A program made the translations under genes and the position numbers. From NCBI GenBank assembly GCA_020226215.1, contig CM035227.1, positions 2,907,343-2,971,342 of the forward strand: a DNA stretch of 64,000 bases. The letters are read 5' to 3'. Source of the DNA: Sindora glabra (lineage: Eukaryota > Streptophyta > Magnoliopsida > Fabales > Fabaceae). Below, one piece after another: positions 61,233 through 64,000 of the stretch; positions within the stretch are counted from its first letter, which is position 1; every line of letters starts with the position of its first letter. The notes beneath the pieces are model-generated. The model was not told the DNA's origin. It worked only from the letters and a program-made list of their open reading frames with translations, and did not search any database.

Positions 61233-62458
61233 CCAAATTTTACCTGAAAAAAAGATAAAGATGCCTAAAAATATTTTATTAATTTTCATATGAATTATTT
61301 TATTATTAAAATCATATTAATAAAATAAAATCATGTTAAGTGTAGATTACCTAAAGAAAAAAGTTGATCAAACCTTCATAATATTTTAACGGGCTTAAGT
61401 ATAATTTTAAAATAATTTAACCACAGGCTACGAAATTTATCTTGCATTATATTTCAAGAATAACTCGTATTATGGTTTTGTTTGACCCAAGTAAACTAAA
61501 TGTTTTAAAAGTGTTTGGTAAAAATTACCTGAAAAAGGTAAAATAATATAAAATAATATATTAATATAAATATATAAAAATTAAATTAATTTATATTTAT
61601 TTTGAGATCAAATTATATTAATATAATAAAAATATTTTAAATAAAAATATAATTACTTAAAATTTAATAATTATCTTTATGATATTATGTACTTGTTGAT
61701 TTTTCAAAATAATAATATAATAATTTAAATTTTAATTAATTATATTTTATAATATTACACATTTATTTATATTGAATTGATAAGCATAAGTCAAATATTT
61801 ATTTACACAATTAAAGTATGGATTATTATTAAATTAAAAGAAGAAAGATAAATTTGAAATTTATTAAAAACTATTAATTTATAGGCAATAAATTACTTTA
61901 TTAAACTTATTAAATAAGAACTTATTTTTTTAAATAAATTAGTACACCAAATGCCCCTATTAAAACTTATTGTACTTAATATGTTATAAATTAGTTGTGC
62001 TAAACACACACTATACCTTACATAATAAAAATGCGTATAGCTTATAATTTAGTAATATATCAAATATAAGGTAAGATTTAACTTTTAAGTAATATATCTA
62101 TAAAGTGTTAATTCAGTAAAAAAATATGTTGATTTTAGATAAATTTTATTTATTAATAAATAAAAATTCAAATATTATGAATAAATTTTGTTGGAAGGGA
62201 AGAAACCTATTAATATCTTAATTTCTAAGGTGTTTCATTGATTCTCCCACTTGGTGTTAAGAGAAAAATAGCTTTTAAACAATGAAGAATTTCAATTATA
62301 AATCATAGAAATCTAATCTAATCTAATTATTATAAATATTACTAAAGAAAATAAAAGTAAAATCAAATTGAGTGTCTTATGACATCAAAAAACCAAACTC
62401 ATAGTATATTGATAATTTTATACTACAAACTCCTTGATAATAAAAGTATGGAATGAAT
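61233..62458. other. AT-rich intergenic DNA, possible AT-rich MITE
   Basis: At about 61530-61965, AAGTGTTTGGTAAAAATTACC on the left faces TTAGTACACCAAATGCCCC on the right, weakly suggesting another terminal-inverted-repeat element. No gene. Confidence 0.35.
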
Positions 62459-62925
62459 GACTTTTGCACTTATCATAATGAAAATATGACGTAAAAGGGA
62501 ATAAAAGAAATTATTTGTAATTAAAGACAAATTTGATTTTGTTAAAAAAGACAAATTTAATTTTAGGAATAAATTCAGTCATATTAAAGACATTGAGTAA
62601 TTTTAGATTATTTCTTTAAAAGTAAGATCTCTATTTATGGATCTTAATTGTAACCATATCTATCTGTGGTCCTTTTTTTCCCCCCTTTTCTCTTTTTCTC
62701 TTTTTGAACAACAATTACGAGAAGATGAATAACTTTTGCAATTTTCATAATAAAAAAATCATAAGAAAGGAAAATAAAAGAAATAATTTATGAAGATAAA
62801 TTAAATTTTGGTAATAAATTTTGTTACATTAAAAGCATAGAGTGATTTTAGATTTTTTTAATTTTTTTTAAAGGGGTAAAATGATCTAGTATTTATGAAT
62901 TTTGATTCTGACCATATCTGATTAA
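62459..62925. repeat. Diverged direct repeat, offset about 270 bp
   Basis: ACTTTTGCACTTATCATAAT at 62460 and ACTTTTGCAATTTTCATAAT at 62730 begin two copies that keep the order AAAATAAAAGAAAT, GACAAATTTAATTTT, CATATTAAAGACATTGAG and ATTTTAGATT up to ACCATATCT. A poly-T/C run lies between them. Confidence 0.6.
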
Positions 62926-63359
62926 AGCGCAATTTAGTTCACGCGCAAATCCTTACATCAAGTGAGTATTGACATATATAGTTGCAAAAAATAATCACTT
63001 CACGTTTCATTAACTCAATTTGGATGATAAAAAATGTGAGCTCAATTAATCATCAAAAGATGTATAATTTGATACACAAAAATATAATTATTAAGGTTTA
63101 AACTTAATTTATTATCAACATAAATCAATTTTATATAAATAATCATTTATATATTATTATATCAATAAAAAATTATTAAAATTTATTTGTTATAATTAAA
63201 TTTTTAGTTATTACTTTTAATAATATATCTTTTTTTATTTATTCATAGTATAAAATATTTTATAATAAAAATAAATTAAATTTAAACTCTAATTTTTAAA
63301 CACAATAGTTTTTGTTGATACCTTCTATAGTTAACAATCAAGCAAGTTCATTTGTTCAG
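62926..63359. other. AT-rich intergenic DNA
   Basis: No gene seen. Confidence 0.6.
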
Positions 63360-64000
63360 GGTTAATGTAATTAAAATTTTAGGAGGAGGGGCATCCCTCT
63401 TGATTGACCAGAAGAGGCAGAAGTTGTCAAGAGATTATCGCTATTATCACGGGAATGAAGAAGAAGTCCAAGGGCAATGAGGTAATTTAAAAAGAACAGT
63501 ACAGGTGGTTCATTTACTGCAAGCCCAGTCTAAATTGACAATAGTAGACATCAAAACAAACAAAGCCATCCCTCCACTCTGTTCCTAACCCCATGAAACT
63601 GGCTTTAAGCCTTTGTCGTCTAAGGTGCCCCCGATCCCTCTAACCAATATTTCTCAACTCCTTCGCGCAACGTAAAAGCAGATAACGTTAAAAATTGAAA
63701 AAAAAAATTACACCGAAAAAAAAAAAAAAGCGCCTCTCGGAACCGATTTTCAGTATAATTGGAAAAATTAATTATGAATTAATTGATTAATACTAGCCAT
63801 TTGCTGTAGTTCCGCGTCTGCCAGCGTATTCCAAGGGTTAGCTTGAGGAACCGAACAGAATATTTATGGTGGCTGCAAAAGAGTCTAAATTTTTTTTTTC
63901 AGTGGGAAATCTTCATTAAAAATTTAAAAAAAATGCATAAAGCAAAATAAAATACCATAAAGAAAAAGTGAGAGAGAAAGGATGAGAGAGAATCTGGTGG
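63360..64000. other. GC-richer right edge, possible gene-proximal DNA
   Basis: Composition becomes balanced (AGGAGGAGGGGCATCC, GCCCCCGATCCCTC, AGCGCCTCTCGGAACCG), and the window ends in a GA-rich stretch (GTGAGAGAGAAAGGATGAGA). GA/CT-rich runs are frequent in plant core promoters and 5' untranslated regions, so a gene may begin just beyond the edge. No coding frame is visible here. Confidence 0.3.

Noticed and set aside
1..64000. CRISPR array, operon or phage-like system
   Set aside because: No spacer-repeat arrays, no prokaryotic gene density and no ribosome-binding-site pattern; the repeats seen are plant microsatellites, minisatellites and transposons.

Overview
The window is about three-quarters A/T and has the texture of intergenic DNA from an AT-rich flowering plant, most likely a eudicot. 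I see no intact host protein-coding gene, no tRNA or rRNA gene and no CRISPR array. The plant assignment rests on plant-type transposable elements: a Copia retrotransposon primed by initiator tRNA-Met, a BED/hAT transposase relic, a Helitron with TC and CTAG ends, a CACTA-like element, SINE-like copies and many AT-rich foldback elements. I cannot name the species.

The best-supported object is a Ty1/Copia LTR retrotransposon on the + strand at 39136-45816. It has a perfect CATTT target-site duplication, two LTRs of 462/463 bp that differ at about 25 positions by eye, a primer binding site, a polypurine tract, and coding order gag, integrase, reverse transcriptase, RNase H. Gag, integrase and RT are broken by stops, frameshifts and two internal deletions, and the RT active site reads YMND instead of YVDD. 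Only the RNase H end stays open. The gag start codon appears to lie inside the LTR, followed at once by a perfect CAG/GTAAGT splice donor. A 2.1-kb intron covering the LTR end, the PBS and the leader would join it in frame to the gag body. The 3' LTR carries the same start-plus-donor module next to a good acceptor in host DNA.

The second coding relic is a decayed hAT transposase on the - strand at 51320-53411, with BED finger, core and dimerisation region recognisable across several frames. Other mobile DNA, left to right: foldback elements (3966-4193, 10275-10557), SINE-like copies (7624-7733, 19933-20137), MITE-like elements (21508-21782, 22114-22355, 34415-34581, 48077-48352, 56335-56468), three related elements with TTTGGTTTATGAAAT-like ends (21.5, 27.4 and 60.0 kb), a CACTA-like element (29388-30837) nested in older repeat DNA, a Helitron (32665-33177) and a probable solo LTR of about 2.5 kb (57393-59867).

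Tandem structure is common: arrays with periods near 200 bp (23370-24110), 192 bp (58190-58740) and 30 bp (60284-60800), several twofold duplications, and long TA/CA microsatellites. A few GC-richer islands (13300-14720, 25370-25560, 35100-35530, 37850-38360, 63360-64000) look like relics or edges of gene-proximal DNA; none gave a protein I recognise. No set of genes here works together as a pathway. The window is best read as layered transposon history.
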